NCBI GenBank assembly: GCA_910585525.1
Contig: CAJUFR010000031.1
Location: 1-25,071, forward strand
Direction: 5' to 3'
From: an uncultured Angelakisella sp.
GTDB taxonomy: Bacteria; Bacillota; Clostridia; Oscillospirales; Ruminococcaceae
Length of the DNA: 25,071 nucleotides
Shown: positions 1-6,467 of the stretch, piece by piece
Layout: the number at the start of each line of letters is the position of its first letter
How positions within the stretch are numbered: the first letter of the stretch is position 1
Made by a program: the position numbers and the translations under genes
The notes under the pieces: generated by a model
Database searches by the model: none
What the model saw: the letters and a program-made list of their open reading frames with translations, nothing else
What the model was told of the DNA's origin: nothing

Positions 1-32
1 GTGGAGCGCCGAAAGGCGCTCCACCCCTTTTT
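1..32 (+). repeat. GNRA-loop hairpin repeat, copy 1
   Basis: A perfect 10-bp stem (GTGGAGCGCC / GGCGCTCCAC) closes a GAAA tetraloop and is followed by CCC and five T. It has the form of an intrinsic terminator on the plus strand. The same hairpin recurs at 197-230 and, inverted and decayed, at 24908-24940, so it is a repeat family as well as a possible terminator. The window starts exactly at the stem, so the element may be longer on the left. Confidence 0.8.
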
Positions 33-165
33 CAACAGACAAAGTACCCTTGGAGGAAGACCCGAACGACCAGGAGGGGGAAAAAGTGTGAAAAGGGGGG
101 CCGTAAGGCCCCTCTGTTCGCGTCGAGCGACCGCAGGGAGCGGATGATCCCGCCGCAGCGGGCCT

Positions 166-197
166 CAGCTTGTCGAAAAGACTTTTTCGACAAGCTG
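166..197. repeat. 14-bp perfect inverted repeat
   Basis: The arms CAGCTTGTCGAAAA and its exact reverse complement enclose a GACT loop. It sits just beyond the 3' end of the minus-strand gene at 229-756 and could fold in its transcript. T-runs lie within the stem and not after it, so it is not a textbook terminator. Confidence 0.7.
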
Positions 198-230
198 GGG
201 TGGAGCGCCGAAAGGCGCTCCACCCCTTTT
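197..230 (+). terminator. hairpin repeat copy 2 / terminator-like
   Basis: A 13-bp perfect stem (GGGGTGGAGCGCC with its complement) around a GAAA loop is followed by TTTT at 227-230. The T-run favours termination on the plus strand, but the only adjacent gene is on the minus strand and ends at 229. Its identity to copy 1 suggests a dispersed repeat. Confidence 0.5.
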
Positions 231-756
231 AATATTCAGCCGTCAGCCGCCGCTCCTCCTCGGCCCGCTTTTGCCAGATGACACATACCCCGCACAGGGT
301 CAGGTACCCCGCCGACGCCCCGAACACCACCATATGCCGGACCCGGAGGGACCGGACATAGCTTTGGGGGGTGTATCGGGGCTCCACCGTGATGTACTTG
401 TTCTCCCCGTCGATGGACAGCACCCGCCGTTCCACCTGGCGCTTCTCCTGTATGTACTCCTTGCCGGTGGTCTTGTTGATGACGTCCTGGGTGTACTTGT
501 ATTTCTTCCCCGGGGAGCGGTAGTCCAGCTTGTAAACGATCCGCTCCACCCGGCGGTGGCCGCTGTACCGGGTCTCGGCGGTGGACCAGACCCGGTAGGC
601 GGTGAAGGTGTACACCCCCTGGTCGGTGTAGTCCTCCGCCGCCCGGATGGAGGAATATCCTTTCACTGCGGCGATGAGCCCTGCCACCGCCAGCGTCAGC
701 ATCAGCGGCTTTGCGATGCCCACAAGGCGGCGTGCCAGGGACCGGAGGCGCTTCAT
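229..756 (-). CDS. small membrane protein of unknown function
   Basis: This 175-residue protein is not assigned to a family. An N-terminal basic stretch is followed by a hydrophobic helix (about residues 16-33). A charged, Tyr-rich segment of about 100 residues comes next, then a second hydrophobic helix near 142-162 and a charged tail ending in AEY. The middle segment (YKLDYRSPGKKYKYTQ and similar) recalls the extracytoplasmic strand-rich part of DUF3592-like proteins; this is a weak resemblance only. The ATG overlaps the stop of the TatD-family gene in an ATGA, so it is probably translationally coupled and the last gene of the CAP-hflX-tatD operon. The likely topology is two helices with the central domain outside the cell. 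Confidence 0.75.
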   Translation of the reverse strand: MKRLRSLARRLVGIAKPLMLTLAVAGLIAAVKGYSSIRAAEDYTDQGVYTFTAYRVWSTAETRYSGHRRVERIVYKLDYRSPGKKYKYTQDVINKTTGKEYIQEKRQVERRVLSIDGENKYITVEPRYTPQSYVRSLRVRHMVVFGASAGYLTLCGVCVIWQKRAEEERRLTAEY

Positions 757-1547
757 CTCTCCCCCTCCCCCCCGCCGGGGATGCCAAACAGCCGCCGGGC
801 GTTGGCGGCGGTGATATCCGCCAGTTCCTGGGGGGCCATCCCCTTCACCTGGGCCAGGCGGGTGACGGTGTAGGGCAGCAGCGTGCTGTCACACCGCCTC
901 CCCCGGAAGGGCTCCGGGGCCATGTAGGGACAGTCGGTCTCCACCAGCAGCCGGTCCGGGGGGATGATGGCGGCGGCCTCCAGGGCCCGGCGGGCGTTCC
1001 TGAAGGTCACCACCCCGGTGAAGCCGATATACATCCCCAGGGCCAACACCTCCCTGGCCATCTCCGCCGAGCCGGAGTAGCAGTGGACCACCCCGGCGGG
1101 GCGGTATCTTTTCAGCAGTTCCATGGTGTCCCCGTGGGCCTCCCGGTCGTGGATGACCACCGGCTTGTTCAGCCGGGCCGCCAACTCCAGCTGCGCCTCA
1201 AAGGCATCCCGCTGGGCCTCCTTCCAGTCGCTGTCGTAGTGGTAGTCGTACCCGATCTCCCCGATGGCCCGCACCCTGGGGTGCCCCGCCAACTCCTCCA
1301 GCTGGCCCAGCCAGTCCGGGGGCAGCTCCGCCGCCCCGTGGGGATGCACCCCCGCCGCCGCCCAAACAAAGGGATATCTCTCCGCCAGGGCCACCGCCTT
1401 CCGGCTGGTCTCCAGGTCGGCCCCGATGGTCAGCACCGTCTCCACCCCGGCCCCCGCCAGGGAGCCCAGCAGTTCCTCCCGGTCCCCGTCAAAGGCCGGG
1501 TCGTCGTAGTGGGCGTGGGAATCAAAGATGCCGGTCAGCCGTTCCAT
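753..1547 (-). CDS. TatD family metal-dependent hydrolase
   Basis: TatD-family TIM-barrel hydrolase, 264 residues, the usual length. Metal ligands are all in place: H11 and H13 in DSHAHYDD, E97 in the IGEIGYDY motif, H133 in VIHDRE, H155 in HCYSGS and D205 in VETDCPYMAP. Family members are two-metal phosphoesterases, often with DNase activity (3'-5' exonuclease in E. coli TatD, YcfH and YjjV type); the substrate here cannot be read from sequence. After the DCPYMAP motif, where homologues usually have RGKRNEP, this protein has RGRRCDSTLLPYTV, a modest change near the active-site rim. It starts 12 bases after hflX and overlaps the next gene by four bases, indicating one operon. It probably acts in the cytoplasm. 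Confidence 0.93.
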   Translation of the reverse strand: MERLTGIFDSHAHYDDPAFDGDREELLGSLAGAGVETVLTIGADLETSRKAVALAERYPFVWAAAGVHPHGAAELPPDWLGQLEELAGHPRVRAIGEIGYDYHYDSDWKEAQRDAFEAQLELAARLNKPVVIHDREAHGDTMELLKRYRPAGVVHCYSGSAEMAREVLALGMYIGFTGVVTFRNARRALEAAAIIPPDRLLVETDCPYMAPEPFRGRRCDSTLLPYTVTRLAQVKGMAPQELADITAANARRLFGIPGGGEGER

Positions 1548-1559
1548 AGGCCAGCCCTC

Positions 1560-2846
1560 CTATATCATATATTCCTTCACCAGGTGCAGCATCACCACCG
1601 GGACGTTGGCCTCCAGCAGCACCCCTTCGGGGCGGTAGTCCCGGGCGAACACCACCCCGTCCCGGGCGATGCGGGCCTCCAGTTCCCCCGCCGTGTAGGG
1701 CAGCAGCAGCCGGGCCCGGAGGTGGGCCGGGGGCAGCATTTTGGCGATGGTCTCCAGCAGCAGCGGCAGCCCCGCCCCGGTCCGGGCGGAGACAGGGACA
1801 CAGTGCTCCTCCAGCCCCTGGGGCAGTTCCGGCACCAGGTCGCATTTGTTCAGCACCGTCACCACCGGGGTCTTTTCCGCCCCCAGCCGGGCCAGGAGGT
1901 CCCGGGTCACCTCCAGCTGCTGGGCCATCTCCCCGCTGGCGGCGTCACAGACGTTTAGGATCAGGTCCGCTTGGGCGGCCTCCTCCAGGGTGGAGCGGAA
2001 CGCCTCCACCAGGTGGTGGGGCAGCCGCCGCACCAGTCCCACCGTGTCGATGAGCATCACCTGGCGGCCGTCCGGCAGGGACAGCGCCCGGGCGGTGGGG
2101 TCCAGGGTGGCGAACAGCTTATCCTCCGCCAGCACCCCCGCCTGGGTCAGGGTGTTGAGGAGGGTGGATTTGCCCACGTTGGTGTACCCCACGATGGCGA
2201 CGGTGGTGGCGCCGTCCTTCTTCCGCCGCTCCCGCAGCCGCTGGCGGCGCTCCCCCAACTCCCGGAGTTCCCGGGAAAGGGCGGTGATCCGCCGCTGGAT
2301 GTGGCGCCGGTCCTGCTCCTTCTTGCTCTCCCCGGCGCCCCGGCGGGCCCCGCCGCCGCCACCGCCGCCGCCCCCCTGGCGGGAGAGCCGCAGCCCCTGC
2401 CCCGCCAGCCGTGGCAGCTGGTACCGCAGCCGGGCCAGTTCCACCTGCAGCTTCCCCTCGGCGCTCACCGCCCGCTGGGCGAAGATATCCAGGATCAGCA
2501 TCGTCCGGTCGATGACCGGCAGGTCCAGCATCTTCTCCAGGTTGCGGATCTGGAGGGGGGACAGTTCCTGGTCAAAGATCACGGCGCCGGCGCCGGTGTT
2601 GCCGGCGAACTCCGCCAGTTCCTCCACCCGGCCCGCCCCCAGACAGGTGGCGTTGTCCGGCTCCTCCCGGCGCTGGGTCACCGTCCCCGCCGTCTGGTAC
2701 CCCGCCGAGGCCGCCAGTTCCCGCAGTTCCTCCAGGGAGGTCTCCATGTCGTATTCCCCGGTGTCCACCCCCGCCAGCAGGACGACAGGGGGACGCTCTA
2801 TCTCGTTTTCATACATCATCTTAAAAGTAGGAACGACTCCTCTCAC
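1560..2846 (-). CDS. hflX: GTPase HflX
   Basis: HflX is a ribosome-associated GTPase that splits stalled or hibernating ribosomes under stress. Numbering from the GTG at 2846 (428 residues): an N-terminal HflX domain (about 20-155), a coiled linker (175-210), then the G domain with G1 GYTNVGKST (220-228), G2 FATLDPTAR (245-253), G3 DTVG (267-270), G4 NKCD (333-336) and G5 SART. The loop that is normally GGIGTRGPGE is here a run of nine Gly followed by ARRGAGE. The start is ambiguous: the GTG at 2846 overlaps the stop of the CAP gene as GTGA and would be coupled. ATGs at 2819 and 2816 are also possible, but AGAGGAG lies 17 bases away, too far for a standard site. Confidence 0.95.
   Translation of the reverse strand: MRGVVPTFKMMYENEIERPPVVLLAGVDTGEYDMETSLEELRELAASAGYQTAGTVTQRREEPDNATCLGAGRVEELAEFAGNTGAGAVIFDQELSPLQIRNLEKMLDLPVIDRTMLILDIFAQRAVSAEGKLQVELARLRYQLPRLAGQGLRLSRQGGGGGGGGGARRGAGESKKEQDRRHIQRRITALSRELRELGERRQRLRERRKKDGATTVAIVGYTNVGKSTLLNTLTQAGVLAEDKLFATLDPTARALSLPDGRQVMLIDTVGLVRRLPHHLVEAFRSTLEEAAQADLILNVCDAASGEMAQQLEVTRDLLARLGAEKTPVVTVLNKCDLVPELPQGLEEHCVPVSARTGAGLPLLLETIAKMLPPAHLRARLLLPYTAGELEARIARDGVVFARDYRPEGVLLEANVPVVMLHLVKEYMI
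2349..2375 (-). repeat. GGC/GGT triplet run coding nine Gly in HflX
   Basis: Nine consecutive glycine codons (GGG, GGC x3, GGT, GGC x3, GGG) replace the normally conserved glycine loop between the HflX domain and its helical linker. A triplet run can change in copy number without shifting frame. Confidence 0.85.
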
Positions 2847-4699
2847 TCGGTGATAAACAGCTGACAGTAATAATATTCCCCGTCCACCTTGCAGATACCG
2901 ATGCCGATGCCGTCAAATTCCTTCCGCAGCAGGTTCTCGTTGTGGGTGGGGGAATCCTTCCAGGCCTGGACCACCTGCTCCGGGGTGTATCGCTGGTTGA
3001 CGGCAAAGAGGTTCTCCCCGTAGGCGGCGTACTTCAGGCCGCACTGGGCAAAGACGGTGTTGAAGCTGCTGCCGTCCGGCCGGGTGTGGGACCAGGTGTC
3101 GGCGGCCTCCTTGGCCCGGATGGCGGCGGGGACGTCCACCACCGCCACGTGGTCCAGGGTACCCACCCCGTTCTGCTCCCGGTACCGGTTGGTAAGGCGG
3201 ATGATCTCGGCGGCGTCCTCGGCGTAGGCGGAGGTGTCCACGTCGGGAAGGTCCTCCGGGGTCACCACCACCTGGATGGTAAGGGAGGCGGAGTCCCTGT
3301 TCTCCATCGACCCGGTGACCTTGACGGTGCCGCTGCGGTCGGCGGTGATGGTCAACTCCCCGTCGCTGTACTGGGCGGTGATGCCGTCGCTGGGGGTGGC
3401 GGTGATCTTGGCCCCCTCCGGCGTGGTGGTGATGGCTACCGTCTCGCTCTCCCCCTCGTCCAGGGTAAGGGTGCCGCTGGAGGCGGTAAGCTTCACCGGT
3501 TCCAGCTTGACAGCGGCCTTTACGGTGGCGGAGCCGTCCAGCCAGCCCTCCGCCTTCACCGACAGGGTGACCTTGGCGCTGCCCTCGGTGGCCTCCGCCG
3601 CCAGGATGGTGAGGGTGTTGCCGGATATCTCGGTGGTAAAGCCCTCCCCCTCTATGCTGGCGGTGACCTGGGCGTCCTCCGGCCGGGTGGTGAAGGTGAC
3701 CTTGGCAAAGTCCCCCGGCTCCATGGTGACGCTGTCGGCGCTGGGGATGACGGCGGCGGTGGGCTTTACCACCTTTACCGGGATGGTGACGCTGTTGTCC
3801 AGCCAGCCCTCGCCCTTGGCGGTGACGGTCAGGTCACCCTCCCCCAAGGCGGTGGCGGCGATGGTGATGGTGTTCCCTTCGGTCTCCACCTTGGCCCCGA
3901 TGCCCCCGGCGGAGGTCCCCTTTTTCTCCAGGGAAGCCTCGATCTCCGCCCCCTCCCCGGTGACGGCGGTGAGGGTGACGGTGGAATCCCGGTCCAGTTC
4001 CAGGGAACTGATCCCCGCCCCCTGGGCGGTAAGGGTCAGGGGCAGCCGCCCCCGGACCACCGAGAAGGGGATGGAAAGTTCCTTGTCATCGTAGTCCTTG
4101 GCCCGGGCGGTGACGGTAAGGAACCCTTCCCCGTACTCCTCCCCCACCGTGATGGTGGCCAGGTCCCCGTCCACCTGGGCGGTGCCCAGTTCGGCGGGAA
4201 GGTGGAGGTCAAAGACGGCATTCGACACCTGGGCGGCGGAAAAGGCCAGGGTGAAGGTCTCCCCCACCGTGGCGCCGATGCGGTCCTGGTCCGCCCAGAC
4301 GGCGGGCTCCTCCCCCTCGGCCAGTTCCTCCTCCACCAGTTCCCAGCTGAGTTCCATGGGCAGCGGCTCCACCCGCACCGGCAGGGTGAGGGTGGTGTCG
4401 TGGTACCCCTTGGCCGAGGCCGCCAGGGTCAGCTGCCCCTCCCCCGCCCGGGTGGCGGTGAGCACCAGCCGGTCCTCCTCCACCCGGGCCTCCAGCCCCG
4501 GCACGGTGTTGACGGTGACGGTGTAGCTGGGGCTTTTGCCGTCCCCGGGTATCTTCCCCTCCCAGGTCTCCCCGGGGTGGAGAAGGATCTCCGGCTGCCA
4601 GGCGGCGAAGGCCTCCATGGCCTTGGGGGAACAGCCCAGCAGTCCCAGGCAGAGGGCGGCGGCCACAGCCAGCAGCCGCATCGCTTTGGTCATCTTCAT
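2843..4699 (-). CDS. CAP-domain lipoprotein with tandem Ig-like repeats
   Basis: A surface lipoprotein. From ATG 4699 it has a basic N-terminus, a hydrophobic signal and a lipobox LLGC (Cys at residue 23), so it should be lipid-anchored on the outer face of the membrane. About 450 residues of beta-sandwich repeats follow; several end in the pattern A-K-G-[YW]-x-D-x-x-[LV]-T-[IL]-P-[VF]-x-V (for example AKGYHDTTLTLPV, AKDYDDKELSIPF, GEGWLDNSVTIPV, AEGWLDGSATV). The last 125 residues form a CAP/SCP domain (LTNRYREQNGVGTLD, SHTRPDGSSF, YGENLFA, WKDSPTHNENLL). Bacterial CAP proteins are secreted; their role is largely unknown. ATGs at 4726 and 4720 are in frame, but AAAGGAG nine bases before 4699 favours that start. 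It is the first gene of the operon leading into hflX. Confidence 0.9.
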   Translation of the reverse strand: MKMTKAMRLLAVAAALCLGLLGCSPKAMEAFAAWQPEILLHPGETWEGKIPGDGKSPSYTVTVNTVPGLEARVEEDRLVLTATRAGEGQLTLAASAKGYHDTTLTLPVRVEPLPMELSWELVEEELAEGEEPAVWADQDRIGATVGETFTLAFSAAQVSNAVFDLHLPAELGTAQVDGDLATITVGEEYGEGFLTVTARAKDYDDKELSIPFSVVRGRLPLTLTAQGAGISSLELDRDSTVTLTAVTGEGAEIEASLEKKGTSAGGIGAKVETEGNTITIAATALGEGDLTVTAKGEGWLDNSVTIPVKVVKPTAAVIPSADSVTMEPGDFAKVTFTTRPEDAQVTASIEGEGFTTEISGNTLTILAAEATEGSAKVTLSVKAEGWLDGSATVKAAVKLEPVKLTASSGTLTLDEGESETVAITTTPEGAKITATPSDGITAQYSDGELTITADRSGTVKVTGSMENRDSASLTIQVVVTPEDLPDVDTSAYAEDAAEIIRLTNRYREQNGVGTLDHVAVVDVPAAIRAKEAADTWSHTRPDGSSFNTVFAQCGLKYAAYGENLFAVNQRYTPEQVVQAWKDSPTHNENLLRKEFDGIGIGICKVDGEYYYCQLFITE

Positions 4700-4782
4700 C
4701 GGCGTATACTCCTTTATCATCGGCATCTCCCCGCCTGGCGGGGGACAAGGGGCGGGGCTCGTCTGTCATGTCTATATCTATA

Positions 4783-4811
4783 AATGTATCATATCTTCCC
4801 TTTTTCGGCAA
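4783..4811 (-). promoter_or_regulatory. candidate promoter for the CAP-hflX-tatD operon
   Basis: On the minus strand, TTGCCG (4806-4811) is separated by 17 bases from TACATT (4783-4788). The -10 is weak (four of six). The A/T-rich patch just downstream (TATAGATATAGA) offers alternatives. Confidence 0.4.
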
Positions 4812-4839
4812 GGTTTTTCTCCATCCCGCCCCCAGGGGA

Positions 4840-5265
4840 TCACTGGGACCGCCGGGATATCCCGCCGGTTTTCCGGCCCTGTTGCTTCCTCCGCTTCCAC
4901 CGGACCGCCAGCTCCACCAGGCAAAACACCAGGAACAGCCCGGTAAAGTTGATCCAAACATCCCGGTAGGCGGTTTGGGCCAAGGGCTCCCGGAGGCCGG
5001 TGAACCAGACGTAGCCAAAGACCAGCAGCTGGCAGGGCAGGTAGGCCAAAAGGTACCGCAGCGCCGGCAGCCCCACCGGCAGGCGGGTGCACAGCCCGTA
5101 GGCGGCAAAGCCGATCAGCAGGATAATGGCCCGGTCCAACTCGTGCCAGTTGCCGCTGGGGTCCTCGTAGACGCCGCTGCCAAGGTAGAGGGCGCTGTTC
5201 AGCAGCGTGATCGCCGTGTAGATCATGGAATAGGCCGCCACGACCTCCAGCCATTTCTTTTTCAT
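4840..5265 (-). CDS. small four-helix membrane protein
   Basis: From ATG 5265 the protein has 141 residues, nearly all in four hydrophobic segments: about 6-28, 45-62, 66-86 and 101-120. The tail is strongly basic (RWKRRKQQGRK), which by the positive-inside rule places both ends in the cytoplasm. GGAGG five bases before this ATG decides the start; a longer in-frame reading from 5385 would translate through the promoter and is unlikely. I do not recognise a function with confidence. It is the kind of small uncharacterised integral membrane protein common in Clostridia. It lies downstream of a same-strand XRE regulator with a terminator and its own promoter between, so it is probably controlled separately. 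Confidence 0.8.
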   Translation of the reverse strand: MKKKWLEVVAAYSMIYTAITLLNSALYLGSGVYEDPSGNWHELDRAIILLIGFAAYGLCTRLPVGLPALRYLLAYLPCQLLVFGYVWFTGLREPLAQTAYRDVWINFTGLFLVFCLVELAVRWKRRKQQGRKTGGISRRSQ

Positions 5266-5308
5266 GTTATCCTCCAGTCTCCCGTGGGAATGCCCGCGTA
5301 CAAGGTCC

Positions 5309-5337
5309 ATTCTATCACCGGCGGTGACAGGGGTCAA
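5309..5337 (-). promoter_or_regulatory. strong promoter with palindrome in the spacer
   Basis: TTGACC (5332-5337) and TAGAAT (5309-5314) are spaced exactly 17 bases apart, each five of six to consensus. Transcription would start near 5302, giving a leader of about 37 bases to the ATG at 5265. The spacer contains the perfect palindrome TCACCG-G-CGGTGA (5315-5327), abutting the -10, which looks like a repressor operator. Confidence 0.75.
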
Positions 5338-5359
5338 TGGCCGCCATCCCCTGTACAGC

Positions 5360-5405
5360 AAAAAAGCATCCCGTCCACCTTCCAAAAGAAAGGCATCCCG
5401 GGATG
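5360..5405 (-). terminator. terminator of the XRE regulator gene
   Basis: On the minus strand CATCCCG (5399-5405) pairs with CGGGATG (5367-5373), with an inner CCTT/AAGG helix, and is followed by a C and six T (5360-5365). It lies 19 bases past the stop at 5424. Confidence 0.7.
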
Positions 5406-5423
5406 ATATTTTAAAAGCGCCTT

Positions 5424-6248
5424 TTATTTCTTGATATCATTCTTTAAATATCTGCCAAGCAGAAACAAAACAAAAACAGAAACCCCGTATGCAAATAAGC
5501 CGCTTGCCAAAATCAAGTATTCCTTTCCCACCTGTACCGGGAAAAAGGCTTGGTCGTACAGAAAAACATAGAGCGCAGAAAGAACGGACAGCAGATGCCC
5601 TGTCAGAATAAAATCATAGCGTGTCGTTTTCATGACGGAAAGGACCACTCCGGCAACAAACAACCCCCATATAATGGTAAAAATGGTATTGCGCAGGATT
5701 CCACCGCTGTCGGGCGCCGTCCATGTCGTTGCATAAAGTTCCAGCAAAAAGACAGAAAACATCCCGCCCGCCAGAAGCAAATGCCCTGCTTTGTTGTTCC
5801 GGCTTTCCCCTGGCAGAAATCGAGGGAAAAAATATCCCCCCGCCCCGAACAACAGCCGCAGCGGCAGCGCAAACCAGATATAATGCGGGCCGCCCCGGTG
5901 GTAACAGCGGGAAAACAGCCACCACTCCGCCGCCATATCCAATAGCAGGAGAAAAAGCAGCGGATAAGCCCCAAGGAAGCGGCAGGCTTTTTTGAAAAGT
6001 CTCCTGCCCTCCTTTTCCTCCGGCCCGGCCACAGGCTGGCTGCGCTGCCCCTCCAGGAACTCGTCTATCGTTGTCCCCAAAATGCTCGTCAAGGGAACAA
6101 AAAGAGAAGCGTCCGGCAGGCACCGCCCGGTCTCCCACTTGGAGACCGCTTTATCCGTCACCCCCAGTTTTTCCGCCAGCTGGGCCTGGGTCAAGCCCTG
6201 TTCCCGGCGGCAGGCAGCCATAAAAAAACCGATCTTCTTTTGGTCCAA
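5424..6248 (-). CDS. XRE-family regulator with membrane domain
   Basis: A 274-residue transcription regulator with two parts. Residues 1-65 are a Cro/C1-type helix-turn-helix (MDQKKIG start, LTQAQLAEKLGVTDKAVSKWETG core, LPDASLFVPLTSILGTTIDEFL), a form widespread in Firmicutes. After a charged linker, residues 90-270 contain about five or six hydrophobic segments, so the DNA-binding domain should be tethered to the membrane. The start codon is TTG at 6248, preceded by GGGAGGGGG with five-base spacing; this gives the family's normal N-terminus. Base composition is visibly richer in A and T than in the flanking genes, a possible sign of recent acquisition. Ligand and targets are unknown; it may sense a membrane-active compound and repress itself or the neighbouring membrane protein gene. 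Confidence 0.88.
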   Translation of the reverse strand: MDQKKIGFFMAACRREQGLTQAQLAEKLGVTDKAVSKWETGRCLPDASLFVPLTSILGTTIDEFLEGQRSQPVAGPEEKEGRRLFKKACRFLGAYPLLFLLLLDMAAEWWLFSRCYHRGGPHYIWFALPLRLLFGAGGYFFPRFLPGESRNNKAGHLLLAGGMFSVFLLELYATTWTAPDSGGILRNTIFTIIWGLFVAGVVLSVMKTTRYDFILTGHLLSVLSALYVFLYDQAFFPVQVGKEYLILASGLFAYGVSVFVLFLLGRYLKNDIKK

Positions 6249-6282
6249 TCGGACCCCCTCCCCTCACATCATGTTGAAATAA

Positions 6283-6328
6283 AGTATACAAGGCTTTAAA
6301 AAAAAGAACACCTACCAGAGGTAGAGTG
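6283..6328 (-). promoter_or_regulatory. promoter/operator region of the XRE gene
   Basis: On the minus strand a near-consensus -10 TATACT (6283-6288) lies about 35 bases before the TTG start; no good -35 is seen. At the -35 position is an inverted repeat CTACC-AGA-GGTAG (6312-6324), extendable with mismatches to 6309-6328, followed on the minus strand by TTC and eight T. It could be an autoregulatory operator; a terminator reading is less likely because no minus-strand gene lies directly upstream. Confidence 0.4.
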
Positions 6329-6384
6329 TGAAAAAAACAGCACATCCACTAAAAAAGGATTGGAAACTTTAGGCAAAACGCGCC

Positions 6385-6413
6385 TTGCGGCCGGGAAGGA
6401 TGGAGGGTATAAT
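6385..6413 (+). promoter_or_regulatory. promoter of the pseudouridine operon
   Basis: TTGCGG (6385-6390), a 17-base spacer and a perfect TATAAT (6408-6413). Transcription should begin around 6420, about 48 bases upstream of the GTG start of psuK. Confidence 0.8.
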
Positions 6414-6414
6414 A

Positions 6415-6440
6415 TAAGCAAGTGCTTACCAGATAAGCAA
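6415..6440 (+). promoter_or_regulatory. candidate operator at the psuK start site
   Basis: A palindrome TAAGCA-AG-TGCTTA (6415-6428) begins immediately after the -10 and covers the predicted transcription start. The half-site ATAAGCAA recurs at 6433-6440, with starts 19 bases apart. A bound protein here would block initiation. The HTH domain of PsuK itself is an obvious candidate; that is an inference. Confidence 0.55.
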
Positions 6441-6467
6441 ACGACGAAAAGGGAAGGGGGAGGGCCT

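Larger units (their letters stand above)
1..230. repeat. composite stem-loop intergenic element
   Basis: This gene-free stretch is a chain of hairpins: the GAAA-loop hairpin at 1-24, a GGGGCC-GTAA-GGCCCC stem at 97-112, a perfect 14-bp stem with a four-base loop at 166-197 (CAGCTTGTCGAAAA arms), and directly abutting it a second, 13-bp-stem copy of the GAAA-loop hairpin at 197-226. The outer hairpins bracket the block like the ends of a unit. No credible gene lies inside: a 63-codon minus-strand frame (32-223) exists but reads through the hairpins and has no ribosome binding site. It may also end transcription of the minus-strand operon that stops at 229. Confidence 0.6.

Noticed and set aside
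32..223. A 63-codon minus-strand frame.
   Set aside because: It reads through the hairpin repeats, has no ribosome binding site, and its peptide is explained by the repeat DNA.
2942..4783. A 613-codon plus-strand open frame rich in Gly, Asp and Val.
   Set aside because: It is the antisense of the CAP lipoprotein gene, a GC-rich shadow with no ribosome site or recognisable domain.
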